Made by a program: the position numbers and the translations under genes. A stretch of DNA of 64,000 nucleotides from Colius striatus (lineage: Eukaryota; Chordata; Aves; Coliiformes; Coliidae). This document shows positions 10,213 to 25,200 of this stretch, piece after piece. The stretch covers positions 7,953,501 to 8,017,500 of the forward strand of contig NC_084765.1 in assembly GCF_028858725.1 (NCBI RefSeq), given 5' to 3'. Under the pieces are notes generated by a model, which saw only the letters and a program-made list of their open reading frames with translations, searched no databases and was not told where the DNA came from. Numbering within the stretch: the first letter of the stretch is position 1; the number at the start of each line of letters is the position of its first letter.

Positions 10213-13200
10213 GTGAGGAGGGTCCGCCGGGGCGGCTGTTGCGGGAAAGGCCAGGGTATGGGCCGGGGCCTGGCCCGCGGGCGGCGGGTCTCCTCCGACG
10301 GGGCGAGGCAAGGTGGCGGAAAGCGTTCCTGCGGCGCGGCCGGGGGCGACCGGGGCCCAGCGGCGCGGCGCGGAGAGGCGGGTGAGGCCGGGCGGCGCTG
10401 GGGGAGCTGGCGGACGGGCCGCGTCCCGCCGGGCCTCTGCGTCTGGGGGCACGGCCCCCGAGCCGGAGGGGGGAGGGGCGGCTGGAGCAAGCTCCCCGGC
10501 GTCCCCGGGCGCCGTCGGCCCTCTGTGGCGGCGGGGCGGGCGGTCTCCCCGCGCGGGGCGCGTCGCCACCGCTGCTCTCCGCCCCAGAGGCTTCGCGTTG
10601 GGCTGCGGCGCGGGTTCAAGAGTTCACGCGTCCCTGCTCGGCTGCAGGAGGGAAGCGGGGCTCAGGAGTGGTGGGGGAAGCGCTCCTCGTGCGCGGTGCC
10701 GCGGGCACCGGCACTGCCCGCTGGAACAATGCTGCTGTCTGCAGTCCGGGCGGCGGGGCTAGGGCACCGGCCCGCCTTCCTCTCGCGCCGGCAGACGGCG
10801 GCCCCTGGGCTGGCGAGGGGTCCAGCGCCCTGCGAGCATCTCCTTTTGCCCTTTATTTCGCTCTGCTAAGGCGAGTTAAGTCCTTTCCTCTGAAGCGCTG
10901 CTTTCGGGTGTGCGGAGCCTCCTCTCAGCCCAAACTTGTCTGGAACGAGTCAGTCCCACGGAGAGTTCTGTAAAGTTCCGGGAAGTGCGAAAATAATACA
11001 GGATAATATCTTATCGGCTTCGGGTTGCTTTTTGATTGTGTAAGTCTGCCAACTAAAATGAGTAGCTTCTAGGTGATGAGATTTTTGTTACCGCTTTCCT
11101 TTTATGTATCTAACTTGATATATCTGCAGTTCAAATCTCAACAACGTTTAAAGGTAAAAGTCTCAGGCTAAAAATATACCGTCAAAATAAGTGTGCCTAT
11201 AGATGACTTTGCATTTGGTCCTGAAAGTGGTCAGGTATGTATTTTGATCTGTCTGATAAGATTAATAGATTATCAAGTCAGAAGGACTTTTGCAATCATC
11301 TATGACCTCTTCACAGTGCAGGCCATAGGACTTTTTAAAGTTTTTTTTTCTCTCAAATCTGTGTTTGAAACTAGAGTTTATTTTTTAGATGGTGCAGTTA
11401 AGATTTTCTGATGAGGCAAATTCTTGGTATACAAGTGGCTGAGTTGTGTTTTATTTCTTGTTTCTGATCTGAAGAGGACTATCTTTAGTTACTAGCCACT
11501 GGTTCTTGCTATAGCCTCATTGACGCTGAAAATGCCATTATAATTCCTCTTTTCCTGGGTACAGGTTCTTATGATTTTGTATTAATTTATTTATATACTT
11601 TTTATTAAGAAAAATAAGTAATCTTTTGAAGTTCCTTACCAGATTTTTTTGTTGTTGTTTCACTTTTTAAGCTATTCTCTCGATTTTCTCCTGGATCCCC
11701 TCCAATTTATTGTCACCCTTCCTGAATTGTGGGCACTGCATTTTAGAAGCAATTAGGTTAATGTTAGGACCTCTCTCGGTACAAGTCTGTAAATTCACAG
11801 TTTCACAGAGAATTGCAAGGATGTTGGGTTTTTTTGCCCGAAACCTTGACCCAATGAAGCTATGCCTTGCTAGGTTCTCTGCATAGTTGCCTACATGTCA
11901 AAGTAAGGTCTCCTACCATTCTTTCTAATCTTTCTTTGGAATTGTTGAACTATTTTTCGTCATGTTGGCTTCAGTGGAAGTCAATGACATAGCCTTTTTA
12001 CATTGCTTTCACCAGTTATCATCCATCTATTGAAGATCATGCCATCCATTCCATGAGGAAGGTTTGGATTTTCCGGGTCATTGAAGAATATGCGGTGTGG
12101 GAGCAAGAGTGGGTCCTTCTGGGACTTTAGAAGAAACTCAACTGGTTGATGATTATTTTCTATATGTAAAAGTAGTCCCCTGCTTTCAAAGCATAGCTTT
12201 ACTCTTTCTAATATCTGCTATATTAATGCAACAATAATTGTATATTTTGGGAATTCCATACAATTTAAAAAGTTTTAATGTTAGCAAGGGCAAGGAAAAT
12301 ACTGTAAATCATATTTTGTGCTCAGAGTTATGTTCTTCAAGTACTGCAAGAGTTCGCATGATTTTAGTAAGAATTAAAATACCCTGTCTTCAGGAAGACT
12401 AAAAGATTTTAACCTTGTTGGACACAATATTAAATACAGTCTGGGCTTGCATAGGTGTTTGTGGTTCCTCTGTCACTGAAAACATTTGTCTTTGTATGCA
12501 TGGAACCAGTTGCTGGGGAAGTGGGATGCAAGAGTTGTGCTTTTCACTACCAAGGCTTGTACCAGCCTGGAAGCTAATTGTGAAGGTATAGATGTATTGT
12601 AAGAGAATGTGCTCTCATTGTCCTCACCTTGTGTTGCAGATCACATTTTTCTTTTTGACTGTGGTTGACAGGTAGTCCTCCAAATAGCTGAAGCTATATT
12701 AGCTGCTCGTTAAATTAAAAAATGTGTGCAGTGTTCATCTGGTACTTTCTTGAAAATAATTCATCCTATAGGTGATGTAGGTAACAATATTTCATTCAAA
12801 TTTCATTTCATATTTCTGCTGTTGTGGGCTGTGTTGTGGCAAGCTGTGCTCCCTTTATGTGAAGAGCCATGTTTACAGTCTCAGCTCATCAAAATGATTT
12901 CTCCTCCCTACAAGTGTTGCTCCTGTCTTTCTGCACTTAACTTTAGCCATCTGTTTTTTATCCTGCTTCTTATTTCTTGCAGGCACTGTTTTGTCTGTGT
13001 ATTGGCAATGCTCTTATCAACTGAAAGGAAATGTGTGGTGGAGTATTATAAGGACGTTACTACCAGGCCTGCTGTGACACAACTTTTCCCATGGAAGATA
13101 GTGAAATGGGGATAGAATCTGATAGAAATCATTTGAGTTGCTGTGTTAGCTGAACAGAGATCACTCCCGCTGAGGAGTCTACTTGGAGACTCCAGCCACA

Positions 13201-16200
13201 ACAGACCTGTAGCGAAGGGGAGGCTCCTGTCCTCTGCATTCCTGCCCCTCACAAGGGCTGTCAGCATCTTGAAGGAATTTCTGATGATTGTATGGGCACG
13301 CTGCCACTTCTGACCTTTTTCTGTAGCTGCTTTAAAACCCTGTTTCTGTCCCAAAACTCTTTTGGTGTCACAGTCTAAAGCTAGTCCTGTACTGAATAGC
13401 TTATGTTATGCTTATTTATTACTTGCTTGAGGAAAATGTGGTCTTAAGAAAACAAATGAATGTGTGATAATTTGTAGTTGCTTGGAAAGAGAAATGGAGA
13501 TAGGTGATAAAGGATGCGGTCATTGATTATTTATCTGATTTGGGAGTATTTGTAGGGTTTCATTCAGACAAGGATTTTTACTAGTGGGAGGGACTTCCCT
13601 GGTTTTGTTTGGTTTTTTACATGATGTCTTCTGCTGATGACAATTACTTGGTTGTTGTTTTAAATTTTATATTGACTGCCATGGTCTCTGATGTTTCTTT
13701 ATGTCTTGATATCTTTGTCTCTACCTTACTCAAACATGGGGGTTTCTATAATTTAATTCAGGGGATTCTTCACAATAGGTAACACTGACATTTCATTAAT
13801 GCAGTCTGTATTTATAACAGCTCATCTAAGATTGAGTCAGTTAAGGTGGTAGTTCATATTCAAAATTACATAAGTGGGATTTATAAACATTTATGATAAG
13901 TGGTTATGATGATTTTTTTAATTTGTTTTGCATAGCTGTCAAACTAAGGCTTATTGTGACAAATCTGAGATACTTGTGATTTAGTTAAGGCTCAGTTTTA
14001 TATTGTAATGGATTTTTGTTTAGCTAGAAGTGCAGATGGTGTGTTTTAGAAAAGTATGGAACACTTTCTATCATCAAATTAAATAGTTTAAAGAGATAAA
14101 CCTAATATTTGTTGTTAAATACATTTCCTATGAAAAGCTCTCTATGGCATGGTATTTCAAAAGTCAAAAGGGTAAAGCTCATAAACAGAATATTTTTAGA
14201 ACATTTGCTATTAAAAGAAAAGGCACAGATGGATTAACTAAACTTAATAAACATATAAAAAGGTAGGTCACTTAGAAATTTTACTAAACTTTCTGTCAGT
14301 TTGTGTTGAAGACATTTATACATAAGAAATGAAAAACAGGCTGTCCATGGTGTGACACAGATACCTTATACAGGGACTTGCAAACTTTTTGTGGTGGTCT
14401 TTTCTTTCTTTTTGTTTTTTGTATTCTTTTTTTTAACCTACATTTAGTACACACTGAAACAGCAGCTGTGACAGGGTCAAAGATGGACTGAACAGAGGCT
14501 GGACACATTTGTGCTGTATGTCCCATAGCTTTTCACAGATGCACATGTATGATCAGCTCGTAAAATCTTTGCTAGAGTTTCAAAATGAGACAGATAGGCT
14601 TGTTTGGAGTGACATGCTGCTTACCTGTCTGAGACTTAACCACAACTTCAAATGAAACATTTAAAACATTTTATACCACTTTGCTGCAGTGAGAAATGGT
14701 GACATAGAGGAGTGTGCAGAAGGAATGAGTTGAAACTTTGTCTGAAGATGCAGTTATATGAGATGGCTGAACTCACTGCTCAGGCTCACTGCTGCTGAAA
14801 GGGGCTCCCTTCCTCCTTCCTTGCATTGGCTCTGGTGGTTGTGCAACTGCACAGGGAACTGTCTAATTTGTTAATCCATGAGAAAACTATCCTGACTAAG
14901 AAGGTGAATAGCTTTCTCTTGAGTTGGAGAGCTGCACTGGTGTACTCATGCTGGCAGACAGGAATCCAAAGATGGAACCAGAGCTTAATGAGTGAGCTGT
15001 GTGACCACTACAGGGACTCTGCCTTGTGGTCTTGGGCAGCTTTTAGATGGGCTCATCTTTGCATTGTTGCTGTCTTCGATGAGCATCCATGCCAAATTGT
15101 ATTATCTGCTTCTTTATCGGGAGCACTTACTGTGTTAGCTGAGTGCTTGACATCTCTTGAGAACACCTAAAATATTTAGATGGGAGCCCTTTCCCATGGA
15201 GCCAATAGCTTCAACACAGGTTGCTGAGTATGTTGCTCTGAAAGAAGGAGGTTTATATTCTTCGACCTATGTAAAAAGTCTTTCAGTCCCATACGTTTAT
15301 TTTAGGTTTCATCCTGTTAACCTTAATTATAGGCATTTAGCTCTTACCACCAGAGACCGACCTTTCCCTTTTGTTTCTTCTGTACTTTTGCCCACCTTTT
15401 GTTTTCTTGGAGATGCAATTGATTCCAGCATCATGCTGTCATAGGAAGGAGGTTGTTTTTATAAAATCTTTGTTACTGTCAGGAAAAACCACCTATGACT
15501 GGATTGTATTAATTTTAACCAATACTAGAATTCTTATAGTGTAAGTGTATTTTTCTTCTATTTTGTCAAAGTATTCACATGTCAGAAGCTTATTTTGTAT
15601 GATGTGTGCCTATTCCATGCATTAAAAAAACCCTACAAACTAAACAAAAACACAGTTAAAAGGCAGCACATTGATAGTCTCACTTCAGACCTTCCTTCAC
15701 AGTCTTAAGTGTGACAAAAATAACTTTGAGCGGCATGTAGAGTTTAGACTTTCCAGCATTCTTTGCTGTACCATGCAAGTGGCATGGGAAGATCCTTAGG
15801 AATTTTAATAAAATAAATAATTTGGATGGACGTCTTTCTTTATTAAGTACCAGATTTACTTGTCTCACCAAGCAGATTTCATAAGGTTTTTTTTGTTTAC
15901 TTCTGCTATTCTGACACCTCTTCTTGCATTATATCCTAGTTTTATAAATCTGAACATCAGAAGCATCTGAGCATCATCAGAAACTCTGACCACAGGTTAC
16001 CATAAATAGGGGCAAGGAGCTTTTATTTCTGAATCCTTGCATACTTGAAGTTTCTTATTAAAAAATAGTTCAGCAAGAACCTACATATGTTTAGACAAGC
16101 TTCTGTGTGCCTGCATTGCTTTTCTTGTTTTTCATCTTCCTTCTACATGCCTACCTCTGTTGCTTGCTTGGGACTTGTCTAAGAGTAGACAGTTACACAG

Positions 16201-19200
16201 CAGGAAGAAGGCACCCTTATGCACCCTTATCTTACATTTATTCCTTAATAACCCTATGTGAATGATACTTGAGGCTGTCAAACTTCTGGATTTCATTGGT
16301 AATAGTTCTCTATTTCACCTGGCAGTGCTGTATGAGAAGAGTTTGAGGGTTCTAGACCTTTGTCTGACATTTCAAGACACCTGGCAACTTGTTCTGAAGA
16401 TACCACACAAGTGGCCACTGCGCGCGTGTGTGTGCGCAATCAGGCTGGCATTTTGTGACCATGCTGAATGTACCCATGTGTGCTGCATGTTCCATGTTGC
16501 ACCTTTTTCTGACCAGGAAATCTCTTTCAGAAATATGGCAACTTAGTGTTTCACACCACATCCTGTTTACTTTCTCTCTTCTTAGTGTAAAAAATTCCAG
16601 TACCAGACAGTGAATAATCCTTCAATTCCTATGTTCCTCCCATTTCATTATTCTCTACTGAGTCTGCCAAGAATAGGATTTCTAGTAAGTCTCTCTTGAT
16701 TGTGAACATTTGCTATACAAAGTAATCTTAGAAAACTAACTCAACAACAGCCATTTGTTAACCACCTTCAGTTGTTGGAACTGGAGGTTACCGATGTTCA
16801 GTGCTCTGGAAAAGTGCTGAGATTTTCTTTTCCTCTCCAAAAAGCTCCCTTTTGTCATGCTCTTTAACAGAAAATACAGGATTTTCACCAATTAAAGGAA
16901 TAGTTTGAGTTGGGTTGTGTGTACCATTTTCATCTCTATTAATATTTATTTTTGTTTAGACATCTGCCCAAATGTTGTGAAATTTTAAACCAATACTGGG
17001 GTCATATGTTTTATGTAGCAAAGATTTTCTCATCTCAAAATAAATGCCATGTACCTGTAACTATTTTTCTACAGTATTGAGCAGTGCATGTTCTCTAGTT
17101 GAAGCGTTCATAAGCATCTCAGTTTTTTTTATTTTCAGCTAAAGAGCAACTAATGACATGGTAGCCAGGGTCCTCTTTGCAAGGTTAGAAATGTAGATTT
17201 AAATCTGTTATAAGATGAAGAGAGCACTGATGAGGAGATGTAAGAGCTAAATTCAAGGACTATGCTCACTTTCCTTACACAAGTAGATAGTAACATGCTG
17301 TGACATTTCCTTTAATGTAAGGGACTCTTGCTGATGCATTTCACAATGAACTGTGTGTTGTTGTTATGTTGGGTCTTTCCTCTGCACACCTCCTAAGTTG
17401 GAATAGACGTGGTGTTAGTCATAGGAGTGCCTCTTTATTGAATCTGCTGAATCTCATATGAGCTGCTTATCCCTTGCAGTGTGCTGTGGGACAGGGAAAC
17501 ACTGTACAGGATGTGAAGGTGTGCTGGAAGGCTTAAAGCCTATTTAACAGCCTTGGAACTGTAGGCTGTACAGGTGACCAAGATCTGTAAGGTTTGTGGT
17601 CTCAGGTGTAGGCAGTAAATGCCTCAATTCTGTGCAAGTTCTGCAGCTGTGAGCCATGAAGCCACTGATCTTCACAGTGGTTCAGTGTGTTGTGTATTGA
17701 GCTCTTAGAAACTTGAACTTAGGGAACCTTGAGAAACTGACTAGTTTCAGAACCGAGTCTTTGAAACTCAATTTGAGGGCTGTAAATCTCAACGGGTTAG
17801 TGTTTGTGTCTTAGTTTCCCTGTATTAAAGGAGAAGATGTTTCACATGTTATGAAACTGTAAAGTGATTGAAGATTTGGTAATGAAAGAGATGTTGCCTA
17901 AGATGGCTCTACTAGTTGATAGGACATATGTATTTGCACCTCTTACCTCTTTTGTGATGAATATTTAACTTCAGCATCATCTTTTTCATATAATTGGAAA
18001 ATGAAGTGCTTATTAAGAACCAGGATATCAAGCATTCCTATAGTACCCTAAGGGTGAAACTCAAGCTTGCCACAAAATACCATGCTGTAATAAATGTGAG
18101 AGGATAAGGGTTGAGACGCATTTCAGTAGCGGAAATGAATTGTATTTTTAATAAAACACTGATGTAGCTGAGCCACATCTTGAGACAATGCTCTGTCGAT
18201 TTTAATATTTTGAAATAAAATTTTATTATTAAAAGTAATGATATCTTTGTGTGTGTATCTCAGCCAGCTGTAATAGAGGATTATGTTGTGTGCTCAACCA
18301 TTAATACTGTGATGACCTTAAGAATTTTGAATATCTCCAAGTACTCTTTTGACAACAGAATAATGTCACATACTGGAGAAAAAGTATGAGATTTCCATTA
18401 CTGTCTTTTACAAAAATCTTTTGAAATGGTGAGTAAAGCTCTGTAGGAGAGAAGTACTCCAAAATTAAACAATCACACTTATTATCTGCATGCTGGGTAA
18501 AGAGAAAATTCTTTCTTAGAGAAGAGGTAAGAGAGAGGATAAATGCATTCAGTGACAAAATAATCCAGTGCCTCATGATGTAAGCTATGCAGACCATCAT
18601 GAGTACTCATTTTTCTGCAGGGAGCAGTAGAGTAGAAGCTGTCAGGGAAAATGTGAATTCCCAAAATGTTTCTTGACAAACAAATGGCTTAAAATAATTT
18701 TTGACACTTTAGTATAGTAGAAATGGGTTTATGAACGTGGGCATATCAGAGTCTGTTTAGATGTGAGGAATGATGACGCTGAGTTAGTAAGGACAGCAAA
18801 GTTAACTTCAGTATTCAGAGCAGGAGCACTGAAGGCACCTCTCCAGACCTCGAAATCTTAAAAAGTGCATCAGGAGCTTGAAACAGGCATTATTAAAGAA
18901 TAGTTTAGGCAGGCTGTAGCCCTGTTATGGTAGAAAAGGATGGGGGAGCAAAGTGGATAAGCTGTACCTTAACTAATACAGTGCTTTATGGTCAGTTTTA
19001 TGTGCAATTTTCCGATCCAAGTATAATTGGCATTTTTTTTACTGTGAGATGTTTGTATGTAATGGCTGGATAGATTGCAGTAGCGTGAGGCCGCTGCAGC
19101 CAGGCAGTCACTCCCAGTCCTGCAGCCTTGCTTCTGGGCAGGTGAGGAGAAACCTGAAAGCCCCGAGTACTCCCCAGCCTCTAGGTTCCTGCTGGCGGCC

Positions 19201-22200
19201 TGGGAGCTTTGGACTTTCTCATTAATGGAATTTGAAGTAGTTCACATTTACAATTTTAATTTGAAATTTAAAATACCTTCACCCTTTTTTGCCTTTTGTA
19301 ATGCATCTGATTTTTGTAAGCCACAACATTTCTTCTAGAAAGTTGCTTTGGGTAGGTCACTGAGAATTTTTGTCAGAGCGAAGAGAAATAGTAATGATAT
19401 TTGCCAATCCTGATTGTAAAACCAAAACAAAACAGCTTTAAATATACTGCATTTCAACCACAGATAACTTAATCAAAATGATAATTTAGATTGTATACCT
19501 TAAAAAAAACCCATAAAATAGTTTGTCCAGTCCATCCATAGTAACTGAGGTTGAAGCTTATACATAGCTCATTTCTATCTGTATATTAGTTTTCGCCTAT
19601 ATAGTTTCAAGACATAGTTTAACTGATTTTATGAAAACAGAATTGTATTGTCTTTGTTATTAAGAACTCCACAGGTTACTTAATCAGGCAAGCCAACACT
19701 TGCAGTCAAGTACTGAAGGACCAGTAAGACTATTTTGGCTCTCCTGAAGCAATTTTGGGGGTTTTGTTTTTTAAAATAATGAATCATAAAGAGCTCAGTC
19801 ATATTAACGTGGGAACAAAGTGGAGATGGACTTCTTTTACCTTAAAATCTTTTTTAAGAGGTGACGGATTCAGGTAAAGAATCACTGCAACAGCATGATG
19901 TTTTGCTCATGCAGGCAGTTCACTGTATGTAATTTTCAACCTCCAAATCTATTTCTTAGAAGCTCCTATCTCAACTCCTAGAAAGCAAGGAAGTAATGAG
20001 TGTTTCCTCTTGCAAGTACCCCAGGCAGTCTTTGGTCCACATCCTGACTGTCTCAGCCGTGCTCTTGGTGGCTTTGCATATGAATTTAAGTGATAAATTA
20101 ACATTATAACTTCACCTTTAATTCAAATAGTGAAGGGTGACTGCCTTTAGTATGTTACAATTTTGATATCTTCTACCTTGAATGTGTAGTTTTCTAATTA
20201 CATTGAAGGAAAGAACCTTCATAACCAACAGACAGTTGAGATTGTTGATAAAACACTACTCTTATTTAAGTACTGTAGGACTGGTATCTGATTCTGTATT
20301 TTCCATATTTCTAGACATCATAGAATAGTGCTATAAGATAGTTCATAATACTTCAAATAATCAACATCTCTTTTATGTGTGATAATGTACCCACAGACTA
20401 GGCAAGTACTGAAGTTGCTGTTCCTAAAAGAATGCTTTACACACTTTTAAAGATGTATTAATATTAGAGCTGCTTTTCTTCTAATTTTTCAGTGCTGGAC
20501 TTTGTTTTTTCTTTTATCTTGTGAATAACATAAACATTGTAGATTGTTCAGTATTCTTTGTGTGAATGCTGGTTGAATCTCCAAATGTTAAGCATTGTCT
20601 TGTCTTGTAACATCTAATCAGGGGGCCAGTGGAATTAGGTACAGGGAGTAGCCTAGTTTCCTATTTTTCCCAACCCTGTCAAGATTGATAAGCTTTGAAC
20701 CAACTTTGTTCTGTCTTTTTTCTTTTCTTTTTTTTTTTTTTAAGTATATCTGAAAAATCACATCTTGTTTTAAAAACTATTTTGCACTGAAGTTAATTTC
20801 TGTGCTGGGCAGAAGTTTAATTTCCTTTGTTTTTCCATTGGAGTTAATTTCTGGAACATTTTCTGTTGTCTGTACAGGCTTGCTATTAAACTTGCAGAAG
20901 TGCATTGGCCTGTGTTGGGCAGGAGTGATTTGGTGTTGTTAACAGTATGAAACTCATTTAAGTTGCAATTTTCTTTCTAGGCAAATCCCTCCATCCTTTA
21001 TTCTACTTTTTAGACTCATTGCTTTTTTAAAATGGAAGATGAAAACCACTTCTGTATTAACTGTATCTACTTGTAACATTGCTTTTACATTGGCATGTTA
21101 TTCTAAGTAGCAGCAATGGCAAACAATGTTGACTCTTTATGGGACATCTCTAAAAGAACACTTAACTATTATACTAAAATTGGGTGGACCTTTTCAATGG
21201 AAGATGCTTCAGAAGGAACTGTTTCCCTAATTTTTATGTTAAATTTGTATTACTTTCTAGCAGTAATCACTCCATTGTGCAGTTAACTATGCTAGTAGAA
21301 GTGAGAAATCACCGTGATGTATCAGTGTTAAGGAGGAAGTGTATTTGGAACACTATATAGCAAGTAATGATAACAAATAGCAGAGTACCAAATAATGTGA
21401 ATCTGAGAACTCATCTTGAATTTTAACTTTGAAACCAGAGTACAAAAGGTTAGATATCCATGATACTATTTACTATGCTTAATGTATTTTTTATGGTGAA
21501 TTATACACTGTGTAAGTTCATCTGTTTAAAAGCTACAGGAAAAGACACCCTGAGGCAGTAGTCTTCTTTCAGGTTGCTGTGCTTATGTTTAGCATATGTA
21601 AACTCAAGGCATATATGCAAGGGTTTTTTGATAAGAATCTACATTCCAGCAACTACTAATTATATAATAAACAATTAACCATTCTAACAAATACATGTTT
21701 TTTACTGAAAGACAGATTAGTTTTTGAGGTTGTGGTTGCATTATGACGTGGGAGTTTGTATTAAAAAAAACACAAGGCATCATATGTTTTTAGTGTTATT
21801 ATGATACTTACAATTACTAGAATTTTGAGGTTTTATTAGTTAACGAGGTTTTTGAGATACTAAATCTAGAGGTTATTTTGTATGTTAATTCCAGCATCCT
21901 CTGTTACAAAATCTTTGTCCAAGTTTTTTTTACAAGTTCCGTTTATCACTCAAGGGCATTCTGCTTCACGAGTTCTACAAGCTTGTGTGTTAGTCTGTCT
22001 TGTAGTCTTTGGGTATAACGTACTTACCCCTTACCAAAAAAAAAAAGTGTTTCTTGCAAGGGAGTAAAGAGGAGAAATTAATCACAGTCTTCACCAAATA
22101 ATCAAAATAAGCAGAATTTTCAAATTTAAAGAAAAATCACAGCAAACTCATTTTTCAGTTTTAGATAGTTCAAGTTCAACCAGTTTTTGCTCATCACCTT

Positions 22201-25200
22201 TTGCTGTCACAGTGTAAAGAATTGTGTAATATTACTAGATGTGTTCAGCATAGTTTTTTGTGGGTCTTGCCTCACCTGGAAGGATTTTTTTCTGTAAAGT
22301 TGAAGGCCTGCTTGACAGCAGCTCTACAACTCTAAACATGCCTCTTAGCCTGAAAATACCTGAAACGGGAAAAGGAAAGTGTTCTGCTGTATGAGCGATA
22401 CATGTAGTTTGTCTTCATATTTTGCCTTTTAAATGTGTATGAAAGGAAAGTCAGCATCACATACTTCTTTATGGAAGATGATTCTTGCTGTGTGCACTAC
22501 CATGGTTCAGTTTAGAAATTTGTTTTCTTTTGTAATGCATCTTTATTTTAAAAAAACCTGAAGCAAACATCACGTGTTCCAAGTTTCATGTCTTTTCTAG
22601 CTATGCAAGTTCAAAAAGCCCAAACCATCTTAACCTTAAAATGTGTCTTGTAAAAATATTTGCATTTAAATTGGCTTTATTACATGCATAATGTTTTATG
22701 TGTAAAACACTTGTACTTTTTTTGTCTGGAAATACTAAAATTTTTTAATGCTGTAAATAAAATAACTCACAGTATCACACAGTCATGCTTGCCAACTATC
22801 CATAGTGGTGATGCAAGTCATTAGATTTCAATCAGCATGTAATAGAAATCAGTTGCTGACACCTAATGTTGAACTGCGCAAAGATTTATCCTCTACCATA
22901 TAAGTACATCAATGTACTGACTCTGAAGTTTGGCATTTCTCTAAATGGTAATTATCGCTGTCAAAGGTGTTACGGTGCTAGACAGTGTGATTGAGAAAGG
23001 CATTTGACATTCACTGTTTTGTGGGGTTTTTTTGAAGGATTTTAGTGCATTTTTTAGGCTTAGTCTAGCACAATGACTGTAGGACTGTTGCTGTAACAAG
23101 CTGAAATGGAAAGTATATTCCCTATTAGTGCATCTTGGACACAGAAGTTGATCTGGAAGTCTAAAATGTTGTGTCCCTTACAGACAAGTTCTTGCTAGTT
23201 CTTCATGTGTGGACGTCATAGTGCTCTTGCAGGCTCATCAGATCTCCACTGCTTCCTTTTGCCTTCTTAATGAGAATGAAGCAAATCCAATAGTGTTGCC
23301 AATTTTTGTATTATTTGGTGACTTCTATAAAAGTTTCCCATGATGTCATGATTCCTGGCATCAAGTGTTCAGTTTTTCCCATATTCAGAGTGACTGCCCC
23401 CTCATCCCAGGGGATGAAAGAGGATAAAGTCTCCCTTACAGCAGTCAGCAGGAAGAGCTGTGGATTTTGCCATTTGGCGTTTTTTGGCATCTGTTTACAA
23501 TTGCCAGGGTTAAGTAGCAGCTACCTATAAACTTAACGTCCAAAAGGCAAGAAAATAAGAAGATAAATGGTTCCTCGGTCATGCTGGCTTTCAATTTTTT
23601 CCATTTGACAGGTGCTATACAGAGCTGAATCTGTGGAAGCTTGAAATCTCTGGGATTTTGTTTTGCTTCCCCCTCACTTTTCTGCCTTTTAAGTTGGAAG
23701 TTATTAACACTTTTGGCAGGTTTCTAATGTTGTTTGATGTTTAGATCACATTTCTTTATTCTCTGCATTATTGTTTTTGCATGGTCCCAGACACTGTATA
23801 TTTTCCACTTGCTTCCATAAGGCTGATTAAAACATCATGTTAATTTAGATGGCTCATTTCAAAATGTTAAAAGCTGTGGATCATTAACTTATATTTAATG
23901 CTAGGAGATCTGAAGACTGAGATTTGTCACTTGTAACTGTTCTCACTGTCAGTTTTGTCAGACTTGTATAAAATTTAACTTAATCTTTAGAAAACTATTG
24001 CTCCAGCAGCTGCTTCGTAATTTCATTCTTTGTTTTAAGTGTAGTCCTGTAAGTTTTAATGGAATCAGGTGAAATGTTGAAGTCGGCATGTATTTGTAGT
24101 CATCTGTTCTGCAGACTTTACATCAGTAAATCGTTAGAAAAAATGTTCAGTGTTTCTTACAGTTGAACTAGGAATACCTCTGTTTTCTGACCTAATCCCT
24201 TGTGGACTTTCCTGTGATCAACTTTGATTTTTGCAAGGTTCAGGATTTTTTTCCCCCTTTGTGGCTTTGGTTTTGTAGTACTTTTTTGATCTGCCTAACA
24301 TATTTAGTGATGTCCTAGCACAACCACATCAGTCAGATCTTGGGCATGGTTGTCTTTTGTTTCTGCATCTTTTTGGCTTGTGGTTGGGATTTCATTGTTG
24401 TACTTTGCTTCTATAGCTGTATATTTCTGTTACTAATGCTTGATTTCTGCCTTAGCTTAAGCTATGGAGGAGGACATGCATCACATTCGGAAACAGATCT
24501 CCACAGACAGACGTACACAGCTTCTCATCAGCTTCCTGGATACTCTACTACACACCATCCTACTGGTAATTGTCCACATCATGAGTTTACAGCTTAAATA
24601 GCTAAAGAAAAAAAACAAACAAACCTGTTACATAATTTAGATTTAAGCTGATTAATTTTGTAATTGGAGGGAATTTGTCATGCAGGTGGTGGCAAGTGGT
24701 ATTAGAACAGCTGAGTTTGTAGTAGAAACTTAACAATCATTTATTATCTCTTATCAAAAAAAGTCCTAAGTAGAAAGGAAAATATAAAATTGGGATTATG
24801 CCCAGTAACTTATTGTTGATCCTTAAAGGAACTGCAATTACTTTTTAAAATACAGCTTTTCTGGGTACACTTAAGCACTGAACGTTAGATATGCCTCAAA
24901 GACAGCTGCAGAAATCATGCAAGTTCTTTCAGACTAAAGCAAATAGCAAAACTAATGCAAGTTGGAACACGCTGTTGCTAGCATTTAGGTGTGCAAACTA
25001 AAACATAGTGCTGAGGGAAAGCTAAATACACTTTAAAGGAAGTATCAGGTTAGGCTGTGTTAAGCTGCATTGCAGCCCGTCTGTGATCCTGATAATACCC
25101 TATCTCCATGTCAGGGAGACCTCTTCACACTTGTTTGCAACCAGTTTCTAAGGGAATATATTTGAGCTTATGGGCTACCTGGTATCTGCAGTCTCTTGGC

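Larger units (their letters stand above)
9160..10970. other. CpG island spanning QSER1 exon 1
   Basis: The GC-rich, CpG-dense tract covers the promoter, exon 1 and the first roughly 750 bp of intron 1, in sharp contrast to the AT-rich flanks. Long open frames in several phases here are a by-product of few stop codons in GC-rich DNA and are not separate genes. Confidence 0.85.

Noticed and set aside
9757-10869. 370-codon plus-strand ORF across the QSER1 island
   Set aside because: It overlaps QSER1 exon 1 in another frame, is Arg/Gly/Pro-rich, and arises from low stop frequency in GC-rich DNA.
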